Shown here one piece after another: positions 1 through 8,492 of a DNA stretch of 64,000 nucleotides. The position numbers and the translations under genes are program-made. The notes under the pieces are model-generated. The model ran no database searches. It was not told the origin of the DNA and worked only from the letters and a program-made list of their open reading frames with translations. Numbering within the stretch: position 1 is the first letter of the stretch; each line of letters opens with the position of its first letter. Origin of the DNA: GCA-2401735 sp051252095 (GTDB lineage: Bacteria > Pseudomonadota > Gammaproteobacteria > Burkholderiales > Methylophilaceae); assembly GCA_051252095.1 (NCBI GenBank), contig JBPOFK010000003.1:1-64000 (forward strand). The letters are read 5' to 3'.

Positions 1-1
1 T

Positions 2-77
2 TGGTGGGTGCTAACGGGGTCGAACCGCTGACATTCGCCTTGTAAGGGCGACGCTCTACCAACTGAGCTAAGCACCC
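2..77 (-). tRNA. tRNA-Val (anticodon UAC)
   Basis: The reverse strand folds into a complete cloverleaf: acceptor stem GGGTGCT/AGCACCC, D arm GCTC-AGTTGGTA-GAGC, anticodon stem TCGCC/GGCGA with loop CTTACAA, and T arm with TTCGACC. The anticodon is TAC, which reads valine GUA codons. The discriminator A (position 5) is followed by an encoded CCA (4..2). It sits at the very edge of the window, so any tRNA cluster to the left cannot be seen. Confidence 0.96.
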
Positions 78-211
78 AAATCAACAACAAGTCGCGCATG
101 ATACCGTTATTTTCCATTTTCTCCAAGTGGTTTTGTTAGATACCGTAAATTTTAATTTATGCCTATAATGGGTTGTTAATGACAACTCTTTGAATCAACA
201 GTAATAGGATC

Positions 212-1135
212 ATGACAGAGCAAACATCGCTGCCAAATTGGCATTCATTTTTAAAGCAGCATATAGCCCTGCATCCGTTTGCGGCAGCTGCGCTTGTTGT
301 AAGTACTTTGATTATTGTTTTGCTGTTATCGCAGAGTTTTTTCAATACTGTTGATGCAGATACGCAATATTTAAAGTGGGCCTTAATGGCGGGAACAGCT
401 GGATTTTTAGCAACGGCTATTGGTGCTTTGCCAGCCTTACTGCTTCGCCAATTGCCGCAAAAATTTGAGGATAGTATGCTTGGCTTTGCCGCAGGCATGA
501 TGCTAGCAGCCAGCACTTTTTCATTGATTATGCCAGGCATAGATGCTGGTGAAGAAATTTTTGGTAGTCAGTTTATCGGAGTTATGGTCGTTGTATTAGG
601 CTTGGCTTTGGGTGTGATGTTAATGCTTGGCTTAGATCAATTTATACCACATGAACATGAAAAAACGGGGCCATGTGGGCCAGGTTATGAAATATGTGAG
701 CGCGTTTGGTTATTTGTTTTTGCAATTGCATTACATAATTTACCTGAAGGCATGGCAATGGGTGTGAGCTTTTCTAATGGCGATGTTTCAGTAGGTTTGC
801 CTTTAAGTACTGCCATCGCTATTCAAGATATCCCAGAAGGTTTGGCAGTAGCACTCAGTCTGAGGGCAGCAGGTGCCAAAGCCAGCAGCGCTGTATTGAT
901 TGCTGCTGCAAGTGGCCTCTTGGAACCAATCGGTGCAATTATCGGCGTGACACTCACGAGTGGCAGTATCTGGAGTTACCCATTAGGCTTAGGCTTGGCA
1001 GGTGGTGCCATGATATTTGTCGTGTCTCATGAGGTTATTCCAGAGACACATCGTAATGGGCATCAAACGCTCGCAACAGTCGGATTAATGATTGGGTTTG
1101 CGCTGATGATGGTCTTAGATACCACCTTAGGTTAA
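212..1135 (+). CDS. ZIP-family divalent metal transporter (GufA/ZupT-like)
   Basis: Inner-membrane permease of about 307 residues with roughly eight hydrophobic segments. The two ZIP signature helices are clear: HNLPEGMAMGVSFS near residues 175-188 and QDIPEGLAVALSLR near 208-221. These carry the His/Glu residues that bind Zn2+, Fe2+ or Mn2+ in this family. A later EPIGAIIGV segment also fits. ZIP proteins import divalent metals into the cytoplasm; which metal cannot be told from sequence. A TATAAT hexamer at 164-169 is a plausible -10 element, without a good -35. The gene converges on the DUF2147 gene, with four bases between the stops. Confidence 0.9.
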   Translation: MTEQTSLPNWHSFLKQHIALHPFAAAALVVSTLIIVLLLSQSFFNTVDADTQYLKWALMAGTAGFLATAIGALPALLLRQLPQKFEDSMLGFAAGMMLAASTFSLIMPGIDAGEEIFGSQFIGVMVVVLGLALGVMLMLGLDQFIPHEHEKTGPCGPGYEICERVWLFVFAIALHNLPEGMAMGVSFSNGDVSVGLPLSTAIAIQDIPEGLAVALSLRAAGAKASSAVLIAAASGLLEPIGAIIGVTLTSGSIWSYPLGLGLAGGAMIFVVSHEVIPETHRNGHQTLATVGLMIGFALMMVLDTTLG

Positions 1136-1139
1136 ACCG

Positions 1140-1607
1140 CTACTCAACACGTGTCCAGATTTGTGAGCGACCTAAAAGAGAAAACCCGATATAACCTCTT
1201 ACCTCCAGCTCGTCACCAACTTCGTTTAGTGTCATTTTACATTTATAAACTTTGCCTTCTTCTGGATCAAGAATCTCTCCGCCATCATACTGGGCCCCAT
1301 TCTTTTTTATTCCTTTTACAATCGTCATCCCGATAATACGTTGATCTTTGCGTTCATCTGTACATTTATCGCAAATTGCCTCTCCAGTATCTGTTGGCAA
1401 TAATCCTTTTTCAATCACAGCACGGAACTCACCATTTTGCTCGCTAATGCGGATTAATGAACGTGGTTTATTGGTTTTATCATCAATACTCTGCCATAGC
1501 CCTGCTGGAGAATTGCTTGCAGCAATACTTAGCTGCATTGACATCATAAGAATCGTAATGATTTGAATAATAGAAAAAAAGATTCGCATAAAAATCCCAA
1601 TAAACAA
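1140..1607 (-). CDS. Secreted DUF2147 protein
   Basis: Protein of 155 residues with a long hydrophobic N-terminus (about 5-30) that reads as a signal peptide ending near SIAASNS. The mature part has the DUF2147 pattern: GLWQSIDDKTNKPRSLIRI, then GEFRAVIEKGL, a CDKC pair (about residues 79-82), a central GGEILDPEEGKVYKC stretch, and the ending GYIGFSLLGRSQIWTRVE. Members are small periplasmic beta-rich proteins of unknown function. An internal Met (residue 7) could be the true start. It has no operon partner; the next 280 bases to its right hold no gene. Confidence 0.8.
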   Translation of the reverse strand: MFIGIFMRIFFSIIQIITILMMSMQLSIAASNSPAGLWQSIDDKTNKPRSLIRISEQNGEFRAVIEKGLLPTDTGEAICDKCTDERKDQRIIGMTIVKGIKKNGAQYDGGEILDPEEGKVYKCKMTLNEVGDELEVRGYIGFSLLGRSQIWTRVE

Positions 1608-1887
1608 TAATAGAGCCCTATTAATTGCAAGTTATATGCCACTTGTATTAGTTAATAAAAGTACTAATAATCAATAACATAAAATAATATTTATATGGCT
1701 AAAATGCAATAAATGCAGGACATAAAGAAAGGGGACAGAAAGCCTGCAAATTTTGCGCTATATGACGCTGTAATCTGCCTCAGAATTTTTCACATTGAAA
1801 GCAAACATTAATTCACCAGCTTTATCTAAAGATTGCTTTAAACATGCCGATGCAATAATTAAGACTACCGAGAAATAAAAGGGGTAC

Positions 1888-2043
1888 ATGATGACAATGG
1901 TATATGAATTACTTGATGATGAAGATCAAGCTTACAATGATTTTATGAATGTTTATCAAGCGATGTTTTTTACACAAGACTTTACTAGTTGGGATGATTC
2001 ACTGTTTTATCAGACAGAAGAGTTAGAACTAGAAGTCGTGTAA
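1888..2043 (+). CDS. Microprotein A (51 aa), paralogue of the one at 8325
   Basis: An ATG preceded by AAAAGGGG at a good distance opens a 51-residue, strongly acidic protein (many Asp/Glu, no Lys or Arg). It starts MMTMVYELLDDEDQAYNDF and ends in EELELEVV. It resembles the microprotein at 8325..8492: both contain NxYQAM in the middle and end EEL(E/A)LEVV. Conservation is also visible in the DNA, with the 13-mer TATCAAGCGATGT in both. Each gene ends within a few bases of the stop of an opposing gene. I do not recognise the family. The good ribosome site and the paralogue argue that it is real. Confidence 0.72.
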   Translation: MMTMVYELLDDEDQAYNDFMNVYQAMFFTQDFTSWDDSLFYQTEELELEVV

Positions 2044-2045
2044 AT

Positions 2046-4199
2046 TTAAGCGCTCGCTTTTGGCTGCTTGGCAAGCGGTAGTTGTATGATAAATACTACT
2101 CCACTTGTAACGTTTTGCGCTGAAATGCTACCACCCATTTTAGTAAGATAGCTTTTACTAATAAATAGACCTTGCCCACGACGTTCTGATGTACTGAGTG
2201 CAGAATCTCCAGAAACACCATAATCAAAGATTTGTAGTAATTTTTCTTCAGAAATAGGCTCACCTTCATTTTCAATATGGACCTCGGCAAACTTTTCAGT
2301 TTTTACTAATCTTAACTGTATGTCTGTTTTCTCATGCCGATGACGTTGCGCATTGTTCAAAATGTGCGTTAATGCATCCTCCAAAGAAAAGGCATTTGCA
2401 TTGACATGTAGTGGCTCACCATATGCTTGATAGTGCACATTGGATATACCAGCATAATGCGCATTATCGGCAATCAAGCTAATAAATGCGTCTAAATCAA
2501 TCGCCTCCAGATTAAAGTTAACGGCTTCAACCGCCTCGCTAGGTGACGCGTGACCATATAACATGCGAACAGCCTGCAGCATTCGGTAAACATATCGATA
2601 GCTTTGACTTTCTTTATCAGGGTGTAACACCATGAGTGATTGCAATGGCGACATGATTTCATGACCAACAGCTTGCCACATATCTTTATCTTGTTTTGCG
2701 CGCGCCTGTGCCTGACGCACATCCTCTTGTATTCGTTCTAGAAGTCCTTTTAAGCTGTTTGCAAGAATGCCCACTTCATCACGTCCATTCAAATCATCTA
2801 GGCTTAATGCCTGAATGCGATCGGCTAAATCCTGATCTGCTGTAATATCAGACGGTGATTGCATGTTGTAGGACACTTTTGCAGCCCGTTTTGTTAATAA
2901 TGTTAATCGTCTTAAAAAGCTAAACTCTACTAATAACCATGCAATTAATATGGCGCACAACATTGCGGCTACCACCCAGGTAAGCCTACCTACCATTTCA
3001 TAAAGCTCGCGGTTGATTGAAGCTAAATTACCTTGCAGACTAACTTGATAATTACCTGTGGAATGCTTGAGTGTATCGGCCAGTAATAAAGGTTGGTTAC
3101 TCAACTGATGTGATTGAATCAAGACTGGCATCTTGGAAAGCACTTTTAGTAACCAATTAAAGTAAGGAGAGTTGATTGCATCTGGTGCAGGTCCTTCCAA
3201 TTTAAGCGCTTCACTTTCTTCGGCGCGCTGGCTGCTAATTGTTAAGGTTTCACCAGTAAGGAGCGGTTCTGCTAAGCCACTTAATGCATAAGGTAGGCTT
3301 ACATCTTCTGCTGCATTGCTGTCAAAGAGGGGTTTGCTCGACAGAGGCGGCATTAATACAACCCGTAATTTATAATCAGCTAAATCTTTAGGTGGCCATT
3401 GCGGTCTTTTTTTCTTAAACAGGGCTTGTGCAAAACTTTCTACGGGCACACGTATTGAATAATAGGTGGTATGCAAACAACTGTTGCTAAAGCCATCATT
3501 ACAATAGCGTGATTGCCACATCCAACCTCTAAACTCTTTATGCGGCCTTGCTTTCACGTTGAGTAAATCACTGTCTGTTAGAAAACCAGTCAATTTACCC
3601 TTTGTCATATAGTTACTATTGTCTTCAATACGCTCAAATGGCGCGTTCCAATGTGTTTCTTCACCTTGGTGAGTCAATGATATTCGAGCCCGATGTACAT
3701 TTTCCAGATCCAAGACACCTGGTTCGCGGCTAATTAAATCTGTGGTTTGTACCTTACCTAAAATATAAATAAAACCACCAGCATAAGGGTTGCTACCAAT
3801 GCCAACACAGATATCCCCATTTGCATAATGAATTGAACAGCCAGCCACTTCTATTGCCTGCTGAGATTTATTTTGATCACTAAAATCAAGCGCAGCGTAA
3901 GGCAGCAGCAGCGGCCGTAATGGCGTAATAGGCTGTTGAAAGATGTCAGGGTTAAGTAATGCCAGCTGTCCAGATGGATGGCGCAATTTTGCCATAACAG
4001 TAGCATGTGTCTTCATCAGGTTACGATGATAGTTTTGATGTGCTCTAAACCGCTCGCCTTGCAGGATAATCAATGCCAGTAATAGGGTCGCTAACATCAA
4101 TAATAAAAATACACTTCTAAATATTAACCTGCCGCGCAAAGCAGCGAATCCCAACTTGGGTAAGGCTAAATTGGTGGCTGTTTTTTTATAGCGGATCAT
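2046..4199 (-). CDS. Membrane sensor histidine kinase with large periplasmic domain
   Basis: Inner-membrane kinase of 717 residues. Order of parts: TM1 (about 26-48), a periplasmic sensor region of about 350 residues that I do not recognise (four Cys), TM2 (about 406-425), a HAMP-like linker, a phospho-acceptor helix with GHEIMSPLQSL (His513), and a C-terminal ATPase domain with N box LNNAQRH (614-620), IENEGEPI and the G2 box RRGQGLF (673-679). The ATG at 4199 is chosen because it overlaps the regulator's stop by 14 bases (coupled translation). The upstream in-frame TTG at 4235 would overlap more and lacks a ribosome site. It pairs with the regulator at 4186..4896. Confidence 0.9.
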   Translation of the reverse strand: MIRYKKTATNLALPKLGFAALRGRLIFRSVFLLLMLATLLLALIILQGERFRAHQNYHRNLMKTHATVMAKLRHPSGQLALLNPDIFQQPITPLRPLLLPYAALDFSDQNKSQQAIEVAGCSIHYANGDICVGIGSNPYAGGFIYILGKVQTTDLISREPGVLDLENVHRARISLTHQGEETHWNAPFERIEDNSNYMTKGKLTGFLTDSDLLNVKARPHKEFRGWMWQSRYCNDGFSNSCLHTTYYSIRVPVESFAQALFKKKRPQWPPKDLADYKLRVVLMPPLSSKPLFDSNAAEDVSLPYALSGLAEPLLTGETLTISSQRAEESEALKLEGPAPDAINSPYFNWLLKVLSKMPVLIQSHQLSNQPLLLADTLKHSTGNYQVSLQGNLASINRELYEMVGRLTWVVAAMLCAILIAWLLVEFSFLRRLTLLTKRAAKVSYNMQSPSDITADQDLADRIQALSLDDLNGRDEVGILANSLKGLLERIQEDVRQAQARAKQDKDMWQAVGHEIMSPLQSLMVLHPDKESQSYRYVYRMLQAVRMLYGHASPSEAVEAVNFNLEAIDLDAFISLIADNAHYAGISNVHYQAYGEPLHVNANAFSLEDALTHILNNAQRHRHEKTDIQLRLVKTEKFAEVHIENEGEPISEEKLLQIFDYGVSGDSALSTSERRGQGLFISKSYLTKMGGSISAQNVTSGVVFIIQLPLAKQPKASA

Positions 4200-4896
4200 T
4201 TGACCATCTAAACCCTCGCATCGGAATGTTTTCAATGCGCTTAAAGTCGGGGTCTAGCTCGCGGAATGCATCGCGTATCGTACTGACATGTTTACGAACA
4301 TTGTCTCGATTACGCCCACTTTTAACGACATCAAACAATTCTTCGTAGCTGACGATATGCCCTTTGTGTTGATGAAGCGTTGCTAGAATACGCTGAGCGG
4401 TTAATGGTAAATTCATACGTTTTCCACGCCAGAGAGGTGTACTTTGCCACAAAGGGTCTAATACCAATTCTGTATTGTTTTCTAAACGTATTGCCGTTGC
4501 TTTTGCTTCATCTCTATGTTTAATGACACGCAAAATTTCTAGCAAAGTTTCAATAAAATCTGCTTCTTCAAAGGTCGTTTTTTGTAGATAATCCCATGCC
4601 TCCAATGCCTTCATGATACTGCGGTATATAGCTGCTGGCATTGCAGAAACAACGAGTACAGGTGTGCCAGCATGTTGTTTATTAATTAAATTAATAATTG
4701 CAACCCCAGCATTACGTTCATGACCAAGCTCTATATCTAAGATGACTAAGTCATAGGATTTTTTTGACAAAGCAACTTCTGCACTGTCGCGGTCATACCA
4801 AGTTTCAACTATCGCATCTGCACGCGCCGCTTTAATCCAAGTCACAAATTGTTGGCTGGTTGGTTGATCATCTTCAATCACCGCTATCGTCGTCAT
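4186..4896 (-). CDS. OmpR/PhoB-type response regulator
   Basis: Two-domain regulator of 236 residues. The receiver domain (1-125) has the acidic pocket EDD (8-10), the phospho-acceptor Asp54 in VILDIE and a Lys near 105. The C-terminal winged helix (about 150-236) has the Trans_Reg_C pattern LPLTAQRILATLHQHKGHIVSYEELF, then RDNVRKHVSTIRDAF and the wing IPMRGFRW. It is the first gene of the two-component operon and is transcribed away from the SPFH operon across a 195-base divergent spacer (4897-5091). That operon is an obvious candidate target. Confidence 0.92.
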   Translation of the reverse strand: MTTIAVIEDDQPTSQQFVTWIKAARADAIVETWYDRDSAEVALSKKSYDLVILDIELGHERNAGVAIINLINKQHAGTPVLVVSAMPAAIYRSIMKALEAWDYLQKTTFEEADFIETLLEILRVIKHRDEAKATAIRLENNTELVLDPLWQSTPLWRGKRMNLPLTAQRILATLHQHKGHIVSYEELFDVVKSGRNRDNVRKHVSTIRDAFRELDPDFKRIENIPMRGFRWSNDPL

Positions 4897-5091
4897 CCAT
4901 CTAATCCCTGTTTAATTACTTTTATTATCCTCTCAGTTTATCAAAAATAGTGTGAGTTTTTCTTCCGCTCTATTACCGTTTGCTCTAGTAAGTGAAGAAT
5001 GACGCACGGTGAAGCCCTCGCATCCTCCGCCTTGCTTTAGGCACAATGCAAACATCTTAAGAAATTAGTTTTGCTGATAAAGGAGGATGTG

Positions 5092-6327
5092 ATGAATAAC
5101 CCAATTAAGAAAATTAGTGCTGCTATTTCCAATGCTTGGTCGCGTGTTCACGGCGGTGGAGATGTCAATGGTGAAAGTGTCGAGCTGCGTAAACATTACT
5201 TTAAATCTGTATTCGTTTTGGGTATCGCTATTGGTATTGCTTATAGCCTAGTTAATCATCCACCTTTGCAAAATGTGCCAAATGGTATGGTCGGCATACG
5301 AACGAGTGTATTTGATCGTCAGCCAGAAATATATTCAGTTGGCAGTGTGTTTATGTTGCCAGGCATCCATAGTATGCGCTTACTAAATCTGAGAGACCAA
5401 GTATATCAACCGCAAGATATGCGTTTTGTTGACAGTCGTGCACCACTTCAATCAATAGAAGGGTTATCAATCGGTTTAGATATCAATGTACGTTATGCAT
5501 TGGATCCTAGAAAACTAAAACTAACAGCACTCACATTACCTAAAAAAATTGGCAAAGATATTGTCGAACCATCCGTTCAAGGCATGATTTATCGCATTAT
5601 TTCTGCTTATTCGGTAAAAGAGATTTTCTCGACCAAGAGGCAAGCAATTCAACAGACACTCGAAAAAGAGTTATCAACAAAATTAGCGAAAGATGGGATT
5701 GCACTTAAAGGCATTCAAATTGGAAATGTCGACTTACCTGAAAACTACAAACGCGGGATGGAAGCAAAGCTCGCAGAAGAGCTTGCTTCAGAAAAAATGC
5801 ATTACACATTAGCGCTTAAAGAAAAAGAAATTAAACAAATGGCTTTGGTTGCTGAAGCGCAAAAGGTAAAACGGCAAAAAATTGCTGAAGCGGCAGCGTT
5901 GGAACAGGTTATTGCCGCTAGAGCACAACAAGATGCAATGCAGCATATTCTGCCATTTAAAGAAAAACAAATTAAACAAAAGCAACTTGAAGCCGAAGCG
6001 CAAAAGCAAAGTCGCATTAAGAACGCCGAAGCAAATGCAAAAGCGCGCACGATTGAAGCCATCGGTGAGGCAACATCACGTCAAAAATTAGCAGAAGCAG
6101 AGGCATACCGTTTGAATCTTATAGGCAAGGCCAATGCTGAACAAATGCAGCGCGAAGGAGTGCTTGTAAGTAAGCACCCACTATTAATTCAAAAGGCGAT
6201 GGCTGACAAGCTGTCAGATAAAATTCAAGTCATTATTGCACCGCCAGCTATGGATGGGGGATTGATTACATCACATTTGCTGGGTGGACAAACACAGACT
6301 AAAACCTCATATAGCAAACAACATTAA
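5092..6327 (+). CDS. SPFH/band-7 (prohibitin-like) membrane protein
   Basis: Protein of 411 residues. One N-terminal membrane helix (SVFVLGIAIGIAYSLV, about 39-54) is followed by an SPFH/band-7 domain (GMVGIRTSVFDRQPEIYSVG, FMLPGIH, ISAYSVKEIFSTKRQAIQ). After that comes a long charged coiled coil (about 225-370) rich in Ala/Glu/Lys, with a near-duplicate pair LKEKEIKQMALVAEAQK / FKEKQIKQKQLEAEAQK. Such proteins form large ring or cage assemblies on the membrane that organise proteases or envelope-stress factors. The start is fixed by a strong AAGGAGG at 5080-5086 before ATG 5092. An in-frame TTG at 5071 lies upstream of that site and is rejected. The next gene starts 11 bases after the stop. 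Confidence 0.88.
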   Translation: MNNPIKKISAAISNAWSRVHGGGDVNGESVELRKHYFKSVFVLGIAIGIAYSLVNHPPLQNVPNGMVGIRTSVFDRQPEIYSVGSVFMLPGIHSMRLLNLRDQVYQPQDMRFVDSRAPLQSIEGLSIGLDINVRYALDPRKLKLTALTLPKKIGKDIVEPSVQGMIYRIISAYSVKEIFSTKRQAIQQTLEKELSTKLAKDGIALKGIQIGNVDLPENYKRGMEAKLAEELASEKMHYTLALKEKEIKQMALVAEAQKVKRQKIAEAAALEQVIAARAQQDAMQHILPFKEKQIKQKQLEAEAQKQSRIKNAEANAKARTIEAIGEATSRQKLAEAEAYRLNLIGKANAEQMQREGVLVSKHPLLIQKAMADKLSDKIQVIIAPPAMDGGLITSHLLGGQTQTKTSYSKQH

Positions 6328-6338
6328 GGAGCAATATC

Positions 6339-7892
6339 ATGCACACATTATCAACAATTACTATCTCGCTTTTGGCAGGACTTTGTTTAAATATGCATAG
6401 TTTTCTCGCACATGCTAATACAGTAAAGACATCCGATACGCCTAAGCAACAATCACTCGCTTTGGTGATGCAGCCAAATGTGAGTCTGAAGTCTGCACCT
6501 AAAGACTCTGCACGGGAATTAGCGGTTTTATGGCAGGGTGAGTGGGTTGAAGTGCGCGATGTGCGTATGGATTATTTAGAAGTTTATGATCACAAGCGTG
6601 AACGCGTTGGTTTTGTAAAAGTAACACATCTACGTGAAAGTAAATTCCATGAATCAGAAACCAAAGAGTTCCTCACATTAGTGCGCTACCTGCGCGACAA
6701 CAATGGTTCAAATAGTCTTGGCATTAGCTTAGCTAGTGCTTACTTAAGGGCTGCATCAGCCGCAGAAATGAATTCGCCAGAAGGCGCTGAAGTATTGCAC
6801 GCAATCGGTGTGTTTGCTGATCGTATCGCAGAAAATGCTTCAAGTTTGCAAACAGCGGGAAAGGCTGCTTCACGTTATTTAGCGCAACAATTAGAGGTGG
6901 CGACGCAGTACGGTGTGCACTTTAATCATTTAGAAAACGATGGCCATATTGAAATGTGTTATGACGGGGAAGTCTACCGTCAGGTATTAGCCTTGCCAGC
7001 AACCGCCGAAATGAAAGCAAGCGCTGCTTTGTCATTGACCAAGGATGCCTGTATCGATCCTAATTTGACACCAACCCAGCGGGCGCAAATAGATGTTTGG
7101 CGTGCACATGTGATTTCACAAGTACCCACTGATAATCTACCGGCATATCTTAAAAATCGTGTCGAAATGCGTAAAGCCTCAGTATTGAGTGTTATGAGTT
7201 ATGCAAAAACACGTTTTCTTGATAACGCAGAAGTGCTAATACTTTCTGGTATTGAGGAAAGTGCACAGATACTGATGCAAAAGGCATTAACAGCATTTTC
7301 TGTTGTCGACAAGAGTCAGTTACCAGATAAAGATTGGCCTACTTATAACAATACCGCAATGTTAGTGAGTGCCAACCGGTGGGCGTTAGCGCCAATCAAT
7401 CACAAGCAGAAATTTGGAACAGTGCAGCTTCAAACCAGAAAAGGAAAACCTGGTGAAACATGTGTCACTTTAAGTATAGTAAAACAACAGAAAACCTTAA
7501 CAGAGCGTTGTACATACGGCTTGGTCTGGTCGCAGTCAGCAACGATCAATCCTAAAGATAATGCGATTGCGCTAGCTGTACAGCCAATGGCAAATTGGCG
7601 CGAATTGTGGGTTTTCCAAAAAAATAAATCAGGGTGGCAAATCAATGTTTTGCCACCAAGCAGCCGCGATGCAGGCTTAGGATATATTGAGTTTGCCGGC
7701 TGGTCACCTAATGGCAAGCAAATATTACTTGCCAAAGAATCACGCGCAGAAGGAATCTATCAACGTCGATTTGAGGTCGTAGGCTTGAACAGTTTACTGG
7801 TGCAGAGACAGGCGAGAGATGCTTCTATCTTAGGCGCATTTAATCGCTGGCAAGATAGCACATGGAAAGCGAACACAATTAGCCTGAGATAA
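6339..7892 (+). CDS. Exported SH3-like domain protein of unknown function
   Basis: Protein of 517 residues behind a strong AAGGAGC site. A signal peptide (about 1-26, ending SFLAHA) leads into a bacterial SH3-like segment (about 41-100: VMQPNVSLKSAPKDS, WQGEWVEVRD, RERVGFVKVTHL). A helical middle region follows, then a C-terminal part (about 345-500) with WSQSATINPKDNAIALAVQ and EFAGWSPNGKQILLAKESR. The last motif is like a single TolB-type beta-propeller blade. It probably acts in the periplasm or at the wall with the SPFH protein encoded 11 bases upstream. I do not recognise a characterised homologue. Confidence 0.72.
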   Translation: MHTLSTITISLLAGLCLNMHSFLAHANTVKTSDTPKQQSLALVMQPNVSLKSAPKDSARELAVLWQGEWVEVRDVRMDYLEVYDHKRERVGFVKVTHLRESKFHESETKEFLTLVRYLRDNNGSNSLGISLASAYLRAASAAEMNSPEGAEVLHAIGVFADRIAENASSLQTAGKAASRYLAQQLEVATQYGVHFNHLENDGHIEMCYDGEVYRQVLALPATAEMKASAALSLTKDACIDPNLTPTQRAQIDVWRAHVISQVPTDNLPAYLKNRVEMRKASVLSVMSYAKTRFLDNAEVLILSGIEESAQILMQKALTAFSVVDKSQLPDKDWPTYNNTAMLVSANRWALAPINHKQKFGTVQLQTRKGKPGETCVTLSIVKQQKTLTERCTYGLVWSQSATINPKDNAIALAVQPMANWRELWVFQKNKSGWQINVLPPSSRDAGLGYIEFAGWSPNGKQILLAKESRAEGIYQRRFEVVGLNSLLVQRQARDASILGAFNRWQDSTWKANTISLR

Positions 7893-7920
7893 ATAATTTC
7901 AATCAAAAAAAGGAAACAAC

Positions 7921-8328
7921 ATGTTTAAAAAAACACTATTGGTTTGCAGTTATGTTTTGTTGGCAACTGCGTGCACAGCTAAGACACAAAAATTAAATAA
8001 CATTCATTATTTAACAGGCGCATACCCAAGTCACATTGTGTCTATTTACCCGACAGAGGCAAAAACTGAATTTTTTATCGATGCGAATGGTGCACAAGCA
8101 GGCAAGTACTCGATATTTGAACATCAGCAATTGAAGTTAGAGGGAAAGTTAGAGGATTTTAAAGTACTTGATGCGCATACTGTTATTGCCAGCTGGCGAG
8201 ATCAATATGGAACTGGCAAGTTGAAAATGAAGTTTTCTCCTGACTTTTCTTCTTTTGAAGGGAAATGGTTGCCAGATCAATTTAGATTTGAGGACGAAAC
8301 ACAATGGAATATGGTGGGAATCAAATGA
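7921..8328 (+). CDS. Small lipoprotein of unknown function
   Basis: Protein of 135 residues with a lipoprotein signal peptide: MFKKTLLVCSYVLLATAC, lipobox LATAC with Cys18 as the acylation site. The mature part is small and beta-rich (GKYSIFEHQQLKLEGKL, VIASWRDQYGTGKLKMKF), like a compact lipocalin-type or DUF-type fold, but I cannot name it. A clear AAAGGAAA ribosome site precedes ATG 7921. It is third in the SPFH operon (28 bases after the SH3-like gene). Its stop overlaps the start of microprotein B as ATGA. Confidence 0.78.
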   Translation: MFKKTLLVCSYVLLATACTAKTQKLNNIHYLTGAYPSHIVSIYPTEAKTEFFIDANGAQAGKYSIFEHQQLKLEGKLEDFKVLDAHTVIASWRDQYGTGKLKMKFSPDFSSFEGKWLPDQFRFEDETQWNMVGIK

Positions 8329-8492
8329 ACACAAATAATAAATTATGCGCTGTGGATTTCTTGGTAATGAAAGAATTGCCGCATAATGGCTATGAGAATT
8401 TATATCAAGCGATGTGTGTGAATTATGACTGGGATGGTAATGATATTGCGCTGGCATACAATGCCGAAGAGTTGGCGCTCGAGGTCGTCTAA
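8325..8492 (+). CDS. Microprotein B (55 aa), paralogue of the one at 1888
   Basis: Start ATG 8325 overlaps the lipoprotein stop (ATGA), with GGTGGGA just upstream, so translation is probably coupled. An in-frame ATG at 8304 lies inside the lipoprotein gene and is less likely. The protein starts MNTNNKLCAVDFLVMKEL, has ENLYQAM in the middle and ends EELALEVV. The middle and end match microprotein A (1888..2043). The last codon overlaps the stop of the opposing transglutaminase-like gene. No known domain is visible. The acidic tail and lack of a signal peptide suggest a cytoplasmic protein. Confidence 0.75.
   Translation: MNTNNKLCAVDFLVMKELPHNGYENLYQAMCVNYDWDGNDIALAYNAEELALEVV

Noticed and set aside
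4200..4235. Longer histidine kinase starting at TTG 4235
   Set aside because: It would overlap the regulator gene by 50 bases with no ribosome site. The ATG at 4199 gives the usual short overlap.
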